Source: JALYXI01 sp963716685 (GTDB lineage: Bacteria; Acidobacteriota; Terriglobia; Bryobacterales; Bryobacteraceae). From it: DNA of 64,000 nt. The stretch is from positions 1,054,001 to 1,118,000 of the forward strand of contig CAVQTR010000006.1 of assembly GCA_963716685.1 (NCBI GenBank). Reading direction: 5' to 3'. The position numbers and the translations under genes are program-made. The notes under the pieces are model-generated. The model saw nothing but the letters and a program-made list of their open reading frames with translations. It was not told where the DNA came from and made no database searches. Shown here piece by piece: positions 15,995 to 24,687 of the stretch (positions within the stretch are counted from its first letter, which is position 1; each line of letters starts with the position of its first letter).

Positions 15995-17883
15995 GTCCGG
16001 CGCGCCGGCTCTTCCGGCAACCTGGTCTGAACTCGCCATCTTTGCATCCACAGGAACAGTATCATCAATCCCCACAGATGATAGCCAAGGTTGGCGCGGC
16101 GCTCGAGATGGGCCTCGACGAGGGCTTCTATTTTAGGGAGATGGAAGAAATCGCTGTGTTCGGCGGAGGCGAAGGCGAGAGCTTCGGCCAGCAGCGGCCG
16201 GAGCGGGCCCCGGAACCAGTCATGAGCGGGGATATCGAAGCCAATTTTTTTGCGGTTCAGGATGGCGGGGAAGGATTTGGTGCGCATCAGATCGCGCAGC
16301 ACCACTTTTTGGCGCGAGCCCTGAATTTTTAATTTGGCCGGCAGGGTGGCGGCGTATTCCACGATGCGGTGATCGAGAAACGGCGGCCGCACTTCCACCG
16401 AATGGGCCATGCTGGCACGATCGACTTTGGTGAGGATGTTATCGGGCAGGAAGTACTTCTGGTCGAAGGCGAGAAAATCCTCGAGGTGCTGATTACCAGC
16501 GGAGAGCTTGCGCAGCACGGCATCGAGCGCGCGGGGCAGAACGGGCTGGACGAACTCACGCTTGGCAGAGTCGGCAAAGGCTCCACCCCAGTGGACGTGG
16601 GCACGGGCGGCAGGCAGGAGGCAGCCTTCGAGAAAGCGCTTGACCTTGTACTCCAGCCCGATTTTGTCGTTCGAGACCGGCCAGTTCTGTGCGGCGCTGA
16701 GCATCGCACGAAGAGCGAAAGCGGGGACGTGGCGGACGCTGCCCGCGAGCAGGCTGGCGCGATGCGTGAGATAGCCGCCGAATAACTCATCGGCGCCCTC
16801 GCCGCTGAGCGCCACGGTTGCGCTGGTTTTGGTGAGGCGGGAAAGGAACCAGACGGGAAGGGCGCCGGAATCGGCATTGGGCTCATCGCTGTAGTACGCC
16901 AGCTCGCGGATGGCGCTGGCGAGATCCTGCTCCGGGTGGAGATCGAGTTCGGTGTGATCGGTGCCGTACCAATCGGCTACCTGGCGCGCATAACGCGTTT
17001 CATCGAAGCTGCGGCCCTGGAAGGTAATGGAAAACGTTTTGAGACGGGAACCCGAGGCGTGTGCGGCGTAGTGCACCAGACTGGAGGAATCGAGGCCGCC
17101 GCTCAGCCAGACACCGAGGGGAACTTCGGCTTCCAGGTGTTCGCGGACGGAGGCGGTGAGGAGACGGTCGAGTTCGGCTTGGGCGTCGGGAGCGGTCCAG
17201 TGCTTCTCGGCGGCACGCGGCAGCTGCCAGTACCGCTCGCTGCGGATGGCTCCGCGGCGCCACTCCAGCCACTGACCCGGCAGCAGCTTTTCCACGCCTT
17301 CGATTAGTGTCCAGGGCGCGGGGACATAATTCAGAGAGAGATAACAGTCCAAGCCATCGAGGCTCAGCCAGCGCTCGATTTCGGGATGGACCAGGATGGC
17401 TTTGAGTTCGGAGCCGAAGTAAAGGTCGTCACCGCGCCGAGCGAGATAGAGAGGCTTGATGCCCATGCGGTCGCGGGCGAGAATGAGGCGGCGGGTGGAC
17501 TCGGTCCAAAGGGCCACGGCGAACATGCCGCGCAGGCGGGCGAAGCAGCCGGTGTCCCATTCGAGGAAGGCGTTAAGGACGGTTTCGGTATCGCAGTGGG
17601 AGCGGAAGCGATAACCGCGTTGTTCAAGCTCAGCGCGCAGCTCGAGGTGGTTGTAGATTTCACCGTTGAGAACTATGACGGTGTTGCCGTCGGCGGAGAC
17701 GATGGGCTGGTCGCCGCCTTCGATGTCGATGATCTTTAACCGGGCGGCGCCGAGCGAAACCGATTCGGATTCAAATACCCCCTGCTGATTGGGGCCGCGA
17801 TGAGTAAGGGTCGCGACCGCTTTATGAATTCGGCCAGGTACAGCAGCGCGCAATCCATGCGTGAAGCCGGCAATCCCGCACAA
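15967..17883 (-). CDS. asnB: Asparagine synthase (glutamine-hydrolysing), AsnB
   Basis: A 638-residue two-domain amidotransferase. MCGIAGF places the glutaminase nucleophile at Cys2, followed by THRGPNQQG and VLNGEIYNH of the class II GATase. The synthetase domain has the pyrophosphate loop LSGGLDSSSL near 259-268. Length matches AsnB proteins found in polysaccharide loci, where they are suspected to amidate uronic acids instead of making free asparagine. It sits 22 bp after the sulfoquinovose synthase gene and overlaps the ArnT-like gene, so a glycan-modifying role is plausible but inferred. Confidence 0.92.
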   Translation of the reverse strand: MCGIAGFTHGLRAAVPGRIHKAVATLTHRGPNQQGVFESESVSLGAARLKIIDIEGGDQPIVSADGNTVIVLNGEIYNHLELRAELEQRGYRFRSHCDTETVLNAFLEWDTGCFARLRGMFAVALWTESTRRLILARDRMGIKPLYLARRGDDLYFGSELKAILVHPEIERWLSLDGLDCYLSLNYVPAPWTLIEGVEKLLPGQWLEWRRGAIRSERYWQLPRAAEKHWTAPDAQAELDRLLTASVREHLEAEVPLGVWLSGGLDSSSLVHYAAHASGSRLKTFSITFQGRSFDETRYARQVADWYGTDHTELDLHPEQDLASAIRELAYYSDEPNADSGALPVWFLSRLTKTSATVALSGEGADELFGGYLTHRASLLAGSVRHVPAFALRAMLSAAQNWPVSNDKIGLEYKVKRFLEGCLLPAARAHVHWGGAFADSAKREFVQPVLPRALDAVLRKLSAGNQHLEDFLAFDQKYFLPDNILTKVDRASMAHSVEVRPPFLDHRIVEYAATLPAKLKIQGSRQKVVLRDLMRTKSFPAILNRKKIGFDIPAHDWFRGPLRPLLAEALAFASAEHSDFFHLPKIEALVEAHLERRANLGYHLWGLMILFLWMQRWRVQTRLPEEPARRTWESVLTTT

Positions 17884-17905
17884 GTCCTAACACCCTCCCC
17901 TGCTA

Positions 17906-19123
17906 TCAGTAGACCACTTCTGACACGGAGACGGCAGCACCGACACTGGACTGACGCACCAGTGGATTATGGGTGTTGCGCCACTGTACCTGAGGGAGGA
18001 ACAGGGACGTATCGATACGATCCTGGTAGCGGATGGCGATGTTGATGAGGGAATCGAGCAGCGAATCCGAAAGGTAGTGCGGCTGCAGGCCGAGGTCAAT
18101 CAGCTTCGAGTGTTTGGCGTTGTAGTAATGCTCTTCGGATTCGACGCGCGGCGCCGGGAAGTGTTCGATATCCACACGAATCTTGAGCTTGCGCGCGGCC
18201 GTCTGGACCATTTTCGCCAGTTCGAGAACGGAGAACTGTTCGGTGAACTGGTTAAAGACGCGGCACTCGCCCGGCTTCGCGGGATTGAGGCACGCGATTT
18301 CAATGCAGCGCACAGTGTCGCGGATGTCGAGGAAGCCGCGGGTCTGGCCGCCCTTTCCGTAAACAGTAAGAGGATGTCCGGCAACAGCCTGCACACAGAA
18401 GCGATTCAGCACGGTGCCGAAAACATCGTCGTAATCGAAGCGGTTGATGAGCGCTTCATCGAGAACGACTTCGTCGGTAACGGTGCCATAGACGACGCCC
18501 TGATTTAGATCGGTAGCGCGAAGACCCCAGATCTTGCAGGCGAACATCATGTTGTGGCTGTCGTGAACCTTGGAAAGATGATAGAAGGAACCCGGCTGCT
18601 TGGGAAAGGGAAGTATATCCGTCCGGCCATTGTGCTCAATGCGGATATAGCCTTCTTCGATATCGATGTTCGGCGTGCCGTACTCGCCCATGGTACCGAG
18701 CTTGACCAGGTGGCAATCCGGCCGCAGCTCCCTGATGGCGAAGAGAAGGTTCAGAGTCCCGACGACGTTATTGACCTGCGTGAAGACCGCATGCTTGCGG
18801 TCGATCATGGAGTAAGGCGCGGAACGCTGCTCGGCGAAGTGAACAACGGAATCAGGCTCGAACTTTTCGATGACGCCGGCGAGGAATTCGTAATCACTGA
18901 CGTCGCCGACGTAGAGTTGAATTGTCTTTCCGGTGAGCTCTTCCCAGACGCGAATGCGGTCCGCAAGGGGCTGAATGGGAGTAAGGGTCTGGGCGCCTAA
19001 TTCAAAGTCCCATTGACGCCGGACGTAGTTATCAACGATCGCAACATTATGTCCTTTACCTGACAAATACAGCGCCGTGGCCCAGCCACAATAGCCATCC
19101 CCACCAAGCACGCAGATATTCAT
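17906..19123 (-). CDS. sqdB: UDP-sulfoquinovose synthase (SQD1/SqdB type)
   Basis: A 405-residue NAD-dependent short-chain dehydrogenase/epimerase that converts UDP-glucose and sulfite into UDP-sulfoquinovose. It carries the family hallmark GGDGYCGWATALYLS at residues 7-21, the catalytic TMGEYG at 144-149 and the Y-x3-K pair YHLSK at 181-185, in spacing like plant SQD1. ADLNQGVVYG-type contacts (ATDLNQGVVYG) and FLDIRDTVRC follow. It leads a minus-strand run with asnB, the ArnT-like gene and the GT21 gene. No SqdX/SQD2-type sulfolipid synthase is visible, so the sugar may go into an envelope glycan or onto lipid through the neighbouring transferases. Confidence 0.93.
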   Translation of the reverse strand: MNICVLGGDGYCGWATALYLSGKGHNVAIVDNYVRRQWDFELGAQTLTPIQPLADRIRVWEELTGKTIQLYVGDVSDYEFLAGVIEKFEPDSVVHFAEQRSAPYSMIDRKHAVFTQVNNVVGTLNLLFAIRELRPDCHLVKLGTMGEYGTPNIDIEEGYIRIEHNGRTDILPFPKQPGSFYHLSKVHDSHNMMFACKIWGLRATDLNQGVVYGTVTDEVVLDEALINRFDYDDVFGTVLNRFCVQAVAGHPLTVYGKGGQTRGFLDIRDTVRCIEIACLNPAKPGECRVFNQFTEQFSVLELAKMVQTAARKLKIRVDIEHFPAPRVESEEHYYNAKHSKLIDLGLQPHYLSDSLLDSLINIAIRYQDRIDTSLFLPQVQWRNTHNPLVRQSSVGAAVSVSEVVY

Positions 19124-19352
19124 TTAGTTCGTTCCACCTGATACCAACCCCAATGAACTGGGACGCTTCACATGGTTCATACGTTACCCCTTACGCGAGA
19201 TTAGATGCGCGTTCGTCTATCGGATGATTCAGCTTACGTATGACCTGCGAGATGCCCGAGGCGATGCAATTTAAACGCCAGAAGTCACCTTTGCAAGTCA
19301 GATAAGCCCGATCCAAATTTTTAATTCAACCCGCACCGTGAGGCGCGTAACG

Positions 19353-19383
19353 TTTACAGCGCAAGCAAGTGAGTTGCTACACT
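19353..19383 (+). promoter_or_regulatory. Possible sigma-70 promoter for the Asp-box gene
   Basis: TTTACA at 19353-19358 and TACACT at 19378-19383 are spaced by 19 bp, a little longer than ideal, and lie about 27 bp ahead of the start codon. A strong ribosome site AGGAGGAGG follows at about 19396-19404, which supports TTG 19410 as start. The remaining part of this 286-bp intergenic region (19124-19409) shows no gene or repeat that I can recognise. Confidence 0.35.
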
Positions 19384-19409
19384 AAGCGCAAATCAGGAGG
19401 AGGCTTATC

Positions 19410-22400
19410 TTGCGTTTTTGGCAAATTCTATTGGCTTTTACGGCGGCTGCCGCCGCAGCGCCGGCCGGGGCTCAACCGGTGGATCAGAAGCTTTATGCGG
19501 AGATGCACTGGAGACAGATTGGGCCTCCTCGCGCGGGCCGTGCGCGTGCTCTTTCAGGTGTGCCGAGTCAGCCGAACGTTTTCTATATCGGCTTCGACAA
19601 TGGCGGCGTTTGGCGCTCGACGGATTACGGATCCACGTGGACACCGCTGTTTGACGGTCAGCCAACCGGCTCGATTGGCGCCATCGCGGTAGCTCCCTCG
19701 GACCCTGACATCATCTATGTGGGGTCGGGCGCAGGGATCATCCGGCCCGATCTTGCCGTGGGCAACGGTGTATATAAATCGGTGGACCGCGGCAAAACGT
19801 GGACGCATCTGGGGCTGCGCGATTCGCAAATGATCGCGAACATCGAAGTGGATCCGGGGAACGCCAACCGGGTATTCGTCGCAGCGCTGGGACATCCATA
19901 TGGGCCCAATTCGGAGCGCGGAATTTTCCGTTCGGTGGATGGCGGCGCGACGTTCGAGAAGGTTTTGTATCACGACGAATATACCAGCGGCAACGATGTG
20001 CGCCTTGATCCTGCGGACCCGAACACGATCTACGCCGCGCTCTGGCAGCAGCAGCAAGGCTTCTTCGAAAACGGCGCGTTTGGCGGGACCGACGGCGGTA
20101 TTTACAAATCGACTGACGGGGGAACGAACTGGAAGAAGCTCGGGGGCGGGCTGCCGCCAATCATTCAAGCCAACCTGGCTATCGCTCCCAGCAATTCGCG
20201 GGTGATTTACGCGACGGTCGCGGCGGGCGGTGCCGCCACTGAGGGACCGGCAACTCCCGGACCCGGCGGACGTGCGCCGCGCGGAGGACGCGGAGGCAAC
20301 ATCTCTTTCTATAAGACGACGGATGGCGGCGAGCACTGGTCGCTGGCGACGGACGATGCGCGCGTTTTCGAGACGGGATCGACGGGGCGTCACGCTCCGG
20401 ACAACCGGCCGCTGGGACGCATCGGCGGAGGCGATCTGCCGACCATCACAGTGGATCCCAGGAACGAAAAGGTCATCTACAGCTGTTCCACCGTCTTCTG
20501 GCGTACGGAAGACGGCGGACTAACGTGGACGGCGGTACGGGGCGCACCGGGCGGAGACGATTACCAAAAGAGCTGGGTGAATCCGAACAATCCGAACATT
20601 CTGCTGCTGGTGAGCGATCAGGGCGGCGTGGTCTCGGCAAATCGCGGGCAATCGTGGAGCAACTGGTACACGCAGCCCACGGCGGCCATGTATCACGTAA
20701 CTGCGGACAACGCGTTTCCTTACCGGCTGTGCAGCGGCCAACAGGATTCGGGGTCAGCGTGCGTGGAAAGTCGCAGCATGGATGGCGAGATTACGTTCCA
20801 CGACTGGCATCCTGTGGGGATCGAAGAATATGGGGAAGCAGCGCCCGATCCGAAAGATCCCAACATGGTTTACGGAGGCAAGGTATCGGTCTACAACCGG
20901 CTGACGAGCCAGAAGGCAGAAGTGGGACCGCCGGGTTCGGGTCGGCGCGCCGCGGCGGCCGGTGCACCCGCCGCGGGAGCGGAGCCGCCTGCACGCACGG
21001 TGCGTACGCAGCCGTTGATCTGGTCACCGAAGGACCCAACCGTTTTGTTCTATGCGACCGCGGGGGTTTGGAAGACCAGCGACAAAGGACACAGCTGGAC
21101 GGCGATCAGCGGAGATCTGACGCGGCAGACCTGGGACATTCCAGCCAACGCGGGCAAGTATGCGTCCACGGTGACGCCGGCGGCTCAGGGCTCTGTGACC
21201 GCGCTGGCGCCTTCGCCTCTGGACGTGAACGTTCTCTGGGCGGGGACGGGCGACGGCTACCTGCAGGTGACCACCAACGGAGGGCTGAAGTGGACGAATG
21301 TGACGCCGCCGCAGCTGAAGCCGTGGACGCGTATCTTCAATATGGAGGCCAGCCACTTCGATACGAAGACGGCCTACGCGGCGGCGAACACGCTGCGCCT
21401 GGACGATATGAATCCGCACCTGCTGCGGACGCATGATGGCGGAAAGACGTGGACCGAGATCAATAAAGGAATCGCCGCCGGAGCGGTGACCAATTCCATC
21501 CGCGAGGATCCGCGGCGCAAGGGGCTGCTGTACGCCGCGACGGACACGCAGGTGTGGTTCTCCATTGACGACGGGGAGAACTGGAATTCGCTGCGGCTGG
21601 ACATGCCGGCCATCTCGGTACGCGACATTCAGGTGAAGGATGACGATTCCTGTTTGTGTTCGGACCTCGTAGCGGGCACGCATGGACGCGGGTTTTGGAT
21701 TCTGGACGATGTGACTCCGCTGCGCCAGGCAGCGGAAGCGGCTGCGGCGGCGAACGCTTATTTGTTCAAGCCAGCAACGGGAATTCGGATTCGCTTCGGA
21801 ACGAACGACCCGACACCCTGGCCGCCGGAACTGCCGGCGGGTGAGAATCCTCCCGCAGGAGCTATTGTGGATTACTACCTGCCTTCCGACGCGGGCGAAG
21901 TGAAGCTTGAGTTTCTGGACAGACAGAATCGCGTGCTGCGAACCTATGCGAGCACTGATCGCGTGCGTCAGCCGAATCCGGCGACAAATCCGGCCGCCTA
22001 CAACCAGCTCTGCCAGCAGACCCCGAATGCCGCCGACTGCAACCTGCCGCTCTACTGGCCGGCGCCGCCGCAGGTTTTGAAAACCAGCGCAGGCATGCAC
22101 CGGTTTACCTGGGATATGCATTATGAACCGATGTCCGGAACGGGAGGACGCCGCGGAGGGGGCGATGGCGCCACCGGCGCGGTGCCGCATCGAACGTATC
22201 CGGCGGTCAACTCACCGTGGGTTGCGCCCGGGACTTACACCGTGCGGCTGACGGCGAATGGCCGAACGCAGACGCAGCCAATAATGATTCGGCTGGATCC
22301 ACGCGTGAAGACTACGCCGGAGGTGCAGCAGATCTTCACGATGACGGCGCAGGCTGAAACGGATGCGCGGCGTGCGGCGGAGGCCCGCAGCGAAGCGCTG

Positions 22401-22718
22401 GCAGCGATCGAGACCGTGAAAGCCCGGCCGCAATCGAGTAGCAGAGATGCGCTGCTGGCGAAGCTGGAAGCGATGGCGCCGGCCGAAGCACCGACGGCAG
22501 GCGGCGGAGGGTTCGCAGGCTTTGGACCACCGGCGGAAGCCACACCGTCACCGGCCACTTTGACCAACATCGGCAGCAGGTTGGTGAACGCAGTGATGGG
22601 CATGCAGAGCTCCGAGATGCCGCCGACAGCCGAAGAACTGGCAGCGTGCCGGAAGCAGGAAGCCGATTATGCGGCGCTGATGGCGAAGTGGGGCGCGCTC
22701 AGACTTACGGCAAAATGA
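19410..22718 (+). CDS. Secreted Asp-box (VPS10/BNR-like) beta-propeller protein
   Basis: A 1102-residue exported protein. A signal peptide (FWQILLAFTAAAAAAPAGA) is followed by at least eleven Asp-box units of the S-x-D-x-G-x-T-W type (for example STDYGSTW, SVDRGKTW, STDGGTNW, TTDGGEHW, TEDGGLTW, TSDKGHSW, THDGGKTW), characteristic of sortilin/VPS10-like and sialidase-like propellers. The C-terminal third, from about residue 790, is a beta-rich region with a helical tail. Such proteins are abundant in Acidobacteria and are often labelled glycosyl hydrolase, but no catalytic residues can be assigned. TTG start is chosen because of the upstream AGGAGGAGG. Confidence 0.85.
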   Translation: MRFWQILLAFTAAAAAAPAGAQPVDQKLYAEMHWRQIGPPRAGRARALSGVPSQPNVFYIGFDNGGVWRSTDYGSTWTPLFDGQPTGSIGAIAVAPSDPDIIYVGSGAGIIRPDLAVGNGVYKSVDRGKTWTHLGLRDSQMIANIEVDPGNANRVFVAALGHPYGPNSERGIFRSVDGGATFEKVLYHDEYTSGNDVRLDPADPNTIYAALWQQQQGFFENGAFGGTDGGIYKSTDGGTNWKKLGGGLPPIIQANLAIAPSNSRVIYATVAAGGAATEGPATPGPGGRAPRGGRGGNISFYKTTDGGEHWSLATDDARVFETGSTGRHAPDNRPLGRIGGGDLPTITVDPRNEKVIYSCSTVFWRTEDGGLTWTAVRGAPGGDDYQKSWVNPNNPNILLLVSDQGGVVSANRGQSWSNWYTQPTAAMYHVTADNAFPYRLCSGQQDSGSACVESRSMDGEITFHDWHPVGIEEYGEAAPDPKDPNMVYGGKVSVYNRLTSQKAEVGPPGSGRRAAAAGAPAAGAEPPARTVRTQPLIWSPKDPTVLFYATAGVWKTSDKGHSWTAISGDLTRQTWDIPANAGKYASTVTPAAQGSVTALAPSPLDVNVLWAGTGDGYLQVTTNGGLKWTNVTPPQLKPWTRIFNMEASHFDTKTAYAAANTLRLDDMNPHLLRTHDGGKTWTEINKGIAAGAVTNSIREDPRRKGLLYAATDTQVWFSIDDGENWNSLRLDMPAISVRDIQVKDDDSCLCSDLVAGTHGRGFWILDDVTPLRQAAEAAAAANAYLFKPATGIRIRFGTNDPTPWPPELPAGENPPAGAIVDYYLPSDAGEVKLEFLDRQNRVLRTYASTDRVRQPNPATNPAAYNQLCQQTPNAADCNLPLYWPAPPQVLKTSAGMHRFTWDMHYEPMSGTGGRRGGGDGATGAVPHRTYPAVNSPWVAPGTYTVRLTANGRTQTQPIMIRLDPRVKTTPEVQQIFTMTAQAETDARRAAEARSEALAAIETVKARPQSSSRDALLAKLEAMAPAEAPTAGGGGFAGFGPPAEATPSPATLTNIGSRLVNAVMGMQSSEMPPTAEELAACRKQEADYAALMAKWGALRLTAK

Positions 22719-22734
22719 AGCTGAGGCGGGTGCT

Positions 22735-23325
22735 GTGATCGCAATTCTGCTTGCCACGTACGGAGCCGTTTTCGTCGCGGAGATTGTTGGCGACAAGCTG
22801 CTCTACACCACAGGGGTCCTGGCTACGCGGTATCGCACAGTCCCCATCATGATCGGGATGATGATCGCGTTCATGGCGAAGATGGCCGTGGCGGTGGCTG
22901 TGGGTAGTGCGATCGCGAAATTGCCGCCGCTGCTGGTGGCGGCGCTGACCAGCATGAGCTTCATCGGGATTGCGATTACGCTGTGGCGCAAGCCGGTGGA
23001 ACGCACTTCGTTTGAAAAGGACCGTCGCGCTTCCCGGGCGGCGATGGTTTCCTTCGCGGCGATTTTCTTTTCGGAGTGGGGCGACGTGGGGCAGATTACG
23101 GCTGCCACCATGGCCGCGCGTTTCGGCGCGCCGGTGCTGGTGTGGACGGGAGCGGTGGCGGCGATGGTGACCAAGGGCGCGCTCGCGGCATCGATCGGGG
23201 CAGGCGTTCGCCAGTGGATTGTCGCCCGGATTCCCCCGAAGGTGGTGCGGTACGCGGGTGTGAGCGCACTGCTGGTGCTGGGTCTGCTGTCCGTCCTGGA
23301 GACGTTGAAGATTACGCCGGACTAG
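22735..23325 (+). CDS. UPF0016/TMEM165-GDT1 family cation transporter
   Basis: A 196-residue, six-helix membrane protein. It contains both signature motifs of the GDT1 family in inverted-repeat arrangement: E-x-G-D-K in AEIVGDKLLYTT near 16 and E-x-G-D in FFSEWGDVGQITAA near 115. Family members (MneA/MntX-like) export Mn2+ or exchange Ca2+/H+. It begins with GTG 16 bp after the Asp-box gene and overlaps the convergent MFS gene by 14 bp. Confidence 0.88.
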   Translation: MIAILLATYGAVFVAEIVGDKLLYTTGVLATRYRTVPIMIGMMIAFMAKMAVAVAVGSAIAKLPPLLVAALTSMSFIGIAITLWRKPVERTSFEKDRRASRAAMVSFAAIFFSEWGDVGQITAATMAARFGAPVLVWTGAVAAMVTKGALAASIGAGVRQWIVARIPPKVVRYAGVSALLVLGLLSVLETLKITPD

Positions 23326-24511
23326 GCGTGAGTCGTCCTCGCAGCCGGAAGAAAAGAAATGCCGCTGCCAGCTGGGCCGCGATGCCGAAGGCCACGAGCG
23401 CCGGCAGGGAGCGCGAGTAGAGCAGGCCCATAGACAAGCTGCCGAGGAACCACATGACACCGAAGACGCCGTTGAAGGCGCCAAATGCGCCGCCGCGTTT
23501 GTTCATGGAGACCACGGTGGCGATACCGGATCGCAGGCAGGCATCCTGCGCGCCGAGTCCGGTGGCCCAGCACGCGACGGCGGCGATTGCGCCGGCAGCT
23601 CCGCCGAGGAACCCGAACGGCAGTGCCAGAAGCGAGATGAAGATCCCAACAACGAGAATGTTCAGGCCATAGCGGTCGAACAGCCGTCCGAAGAGAAGCG
23701 CGGTCAATCCGTTCACGGCCATCGCGCCGGCATACAGAAGAGGAATCTCGACGGGGGTGGCCAGCTTCGCGGCCTGGAAGTGATAAGCGAGCAGCGGAAA
23801 ATCGACCATGCCGCAGGCGAGCAATCCGGCGGCGGCTACGTAGAGCCAGAATACGTGCGGCAGAACTCGATTGCCGGAGGCTTTCACCGTTCCGAGGCGA
23901 TCCGGATTCAGGACGCGCGCAAGAGAGAGGGCGATCAGGGTGCCCACAGCGGGGAAGGCGAGCCACAGAAAGGGCGGCCCGAAGTGGTGGGAGCGGGCGA
24001 CGGCGGCGACCATCAGCAGAGGCCCGATGACAGCGCCGGTTTGATCCATGATGGAGTGCAGGCCGAAGCCCCAGCCGTGGCCCACTTCCTGAGTGGCGCC
24101 GGAGAGCAGCACATCGCGCGCGGGACCGCGCAGCGCTTTCCCGGTGCGCTCGGCAATGATCAGGATGGCTGCCGTTTGCCAGTTCTGCGCGAATGCCAGA
24201 GCGGGGACAGCCACGACGTTCATGGCATAACCGCAGAAGGTGATGGTCCAGTAAGCGTGGGTGCGATCGGCAAAGCGGCCGGAGAACAGGCGCAGGCTGG
24301 CGCCCAGCATTTCGCCAACACCAGCGATAAAGGCGACCTGCAGCGCGGTGGCGCCAAGATCCCGGAGATAAGGGCCGATGATGCTGTGGGCTCCTTCATA
24401 GGTCATATCGGCAAACAGGCTGACGATGCCGAGACAGACGATGAAGCGCAGCGCCGCGGACCGCGTCTGGGAAGAGGCCGGCTGGGGCGGGGTGGGGATG
24501 GGTTTTCCCAT
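23312..24511 (-). CDS. MFS transporter
   Basis: A 399-residue protein with about 12 hydrophobic helices and major-facilitator features, including the loop 2-3 segment LFSGRFADRTHAYW and an equivalent LLFGRLFDRYGLN in the second half. The ERTGKALRGPARDVLLSG segment is typical of a subgroup of drug/metabolite MFS proteins. Substrate cannot be predicted. It is divergent from the WbaP-like gene across a 176-bp gap holding a large hairpin. Confidence 0.85.
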   Translation of the reverse strand: MGKPIPTPPQPASSQTRSAALRFIVCLGIVSLFADMTYEGAHSIIGPYLRDLGATALQVAFIAGVGEMLGASLRLFSGRFADRTHAYWTITFCGYAMNVVAVPALAFAQNWQTAAILIIAERTGKALRGPARDVLLSGATQEVGHGWGFGLHSIMDQTGAVIGPLLMVAAVARSHHFGPPFLWLAFPAVGTLIALSLARVLNPDRLGTVKASGNRVLPHVFWLYVAAAGLLACGMVDFPLLAYHFQAAKLATPVEIPLLYAGAMAVNGLTALLFGRLFDRYGLNILVVGIFISLLALPFGFLGGAAGAIAAVACWATGLGAQDACLRSGIATVVSMNKRGGAFGAFNGVFGVMWFLGSLSMGLLYSRSLPALVAFGIAAQLAAAFLFFRLRGRLTPSPA

Positions 24512-24539
24512 GCCGCATGATAGCGTGCGGAGGCCGACC

Positions 24540-24596
24540 CGGTACCCGCATCTCCTCGCCCGTGGCGGGAGATCCTCCGCGAAGATGCCGGTACCG
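24540..24596. promoter_or_regulatory. Large imperfect inverted repeat with inner hairpin
   Basis: Arms CGGTACCCGCATC (24540-24552) and GATGCCGGTACCG (24584-24596) pair at 12 of 13 positions. Inside, ATCTCCTCGCC (24550-24560) and GGCGGGAGAT (24564-24573) form a second 10-bp stem around a CGT loop. It lies between the divergent MFS and WbaP-like genes, about 90 bp before the latter. No T-run follows on either strand, so it is not a classic terminator. It may be a leader RNA structure, a palindromic repeat element or an operator. Confidence 0.5.
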
Positions 24597-24687
24597 TCCG
24601 GATATCCGCTATATCGGCGTAATCAACAATCCGCTACACGGCTTCCAAAGAAATATTTTCCGGACGAATATACAGATAAAATGACTT

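Noticed and set aside
24540..24596. Rho-independent terminator
   Set aside because: Lies between two divergent gene starts and has no U-run on either side.
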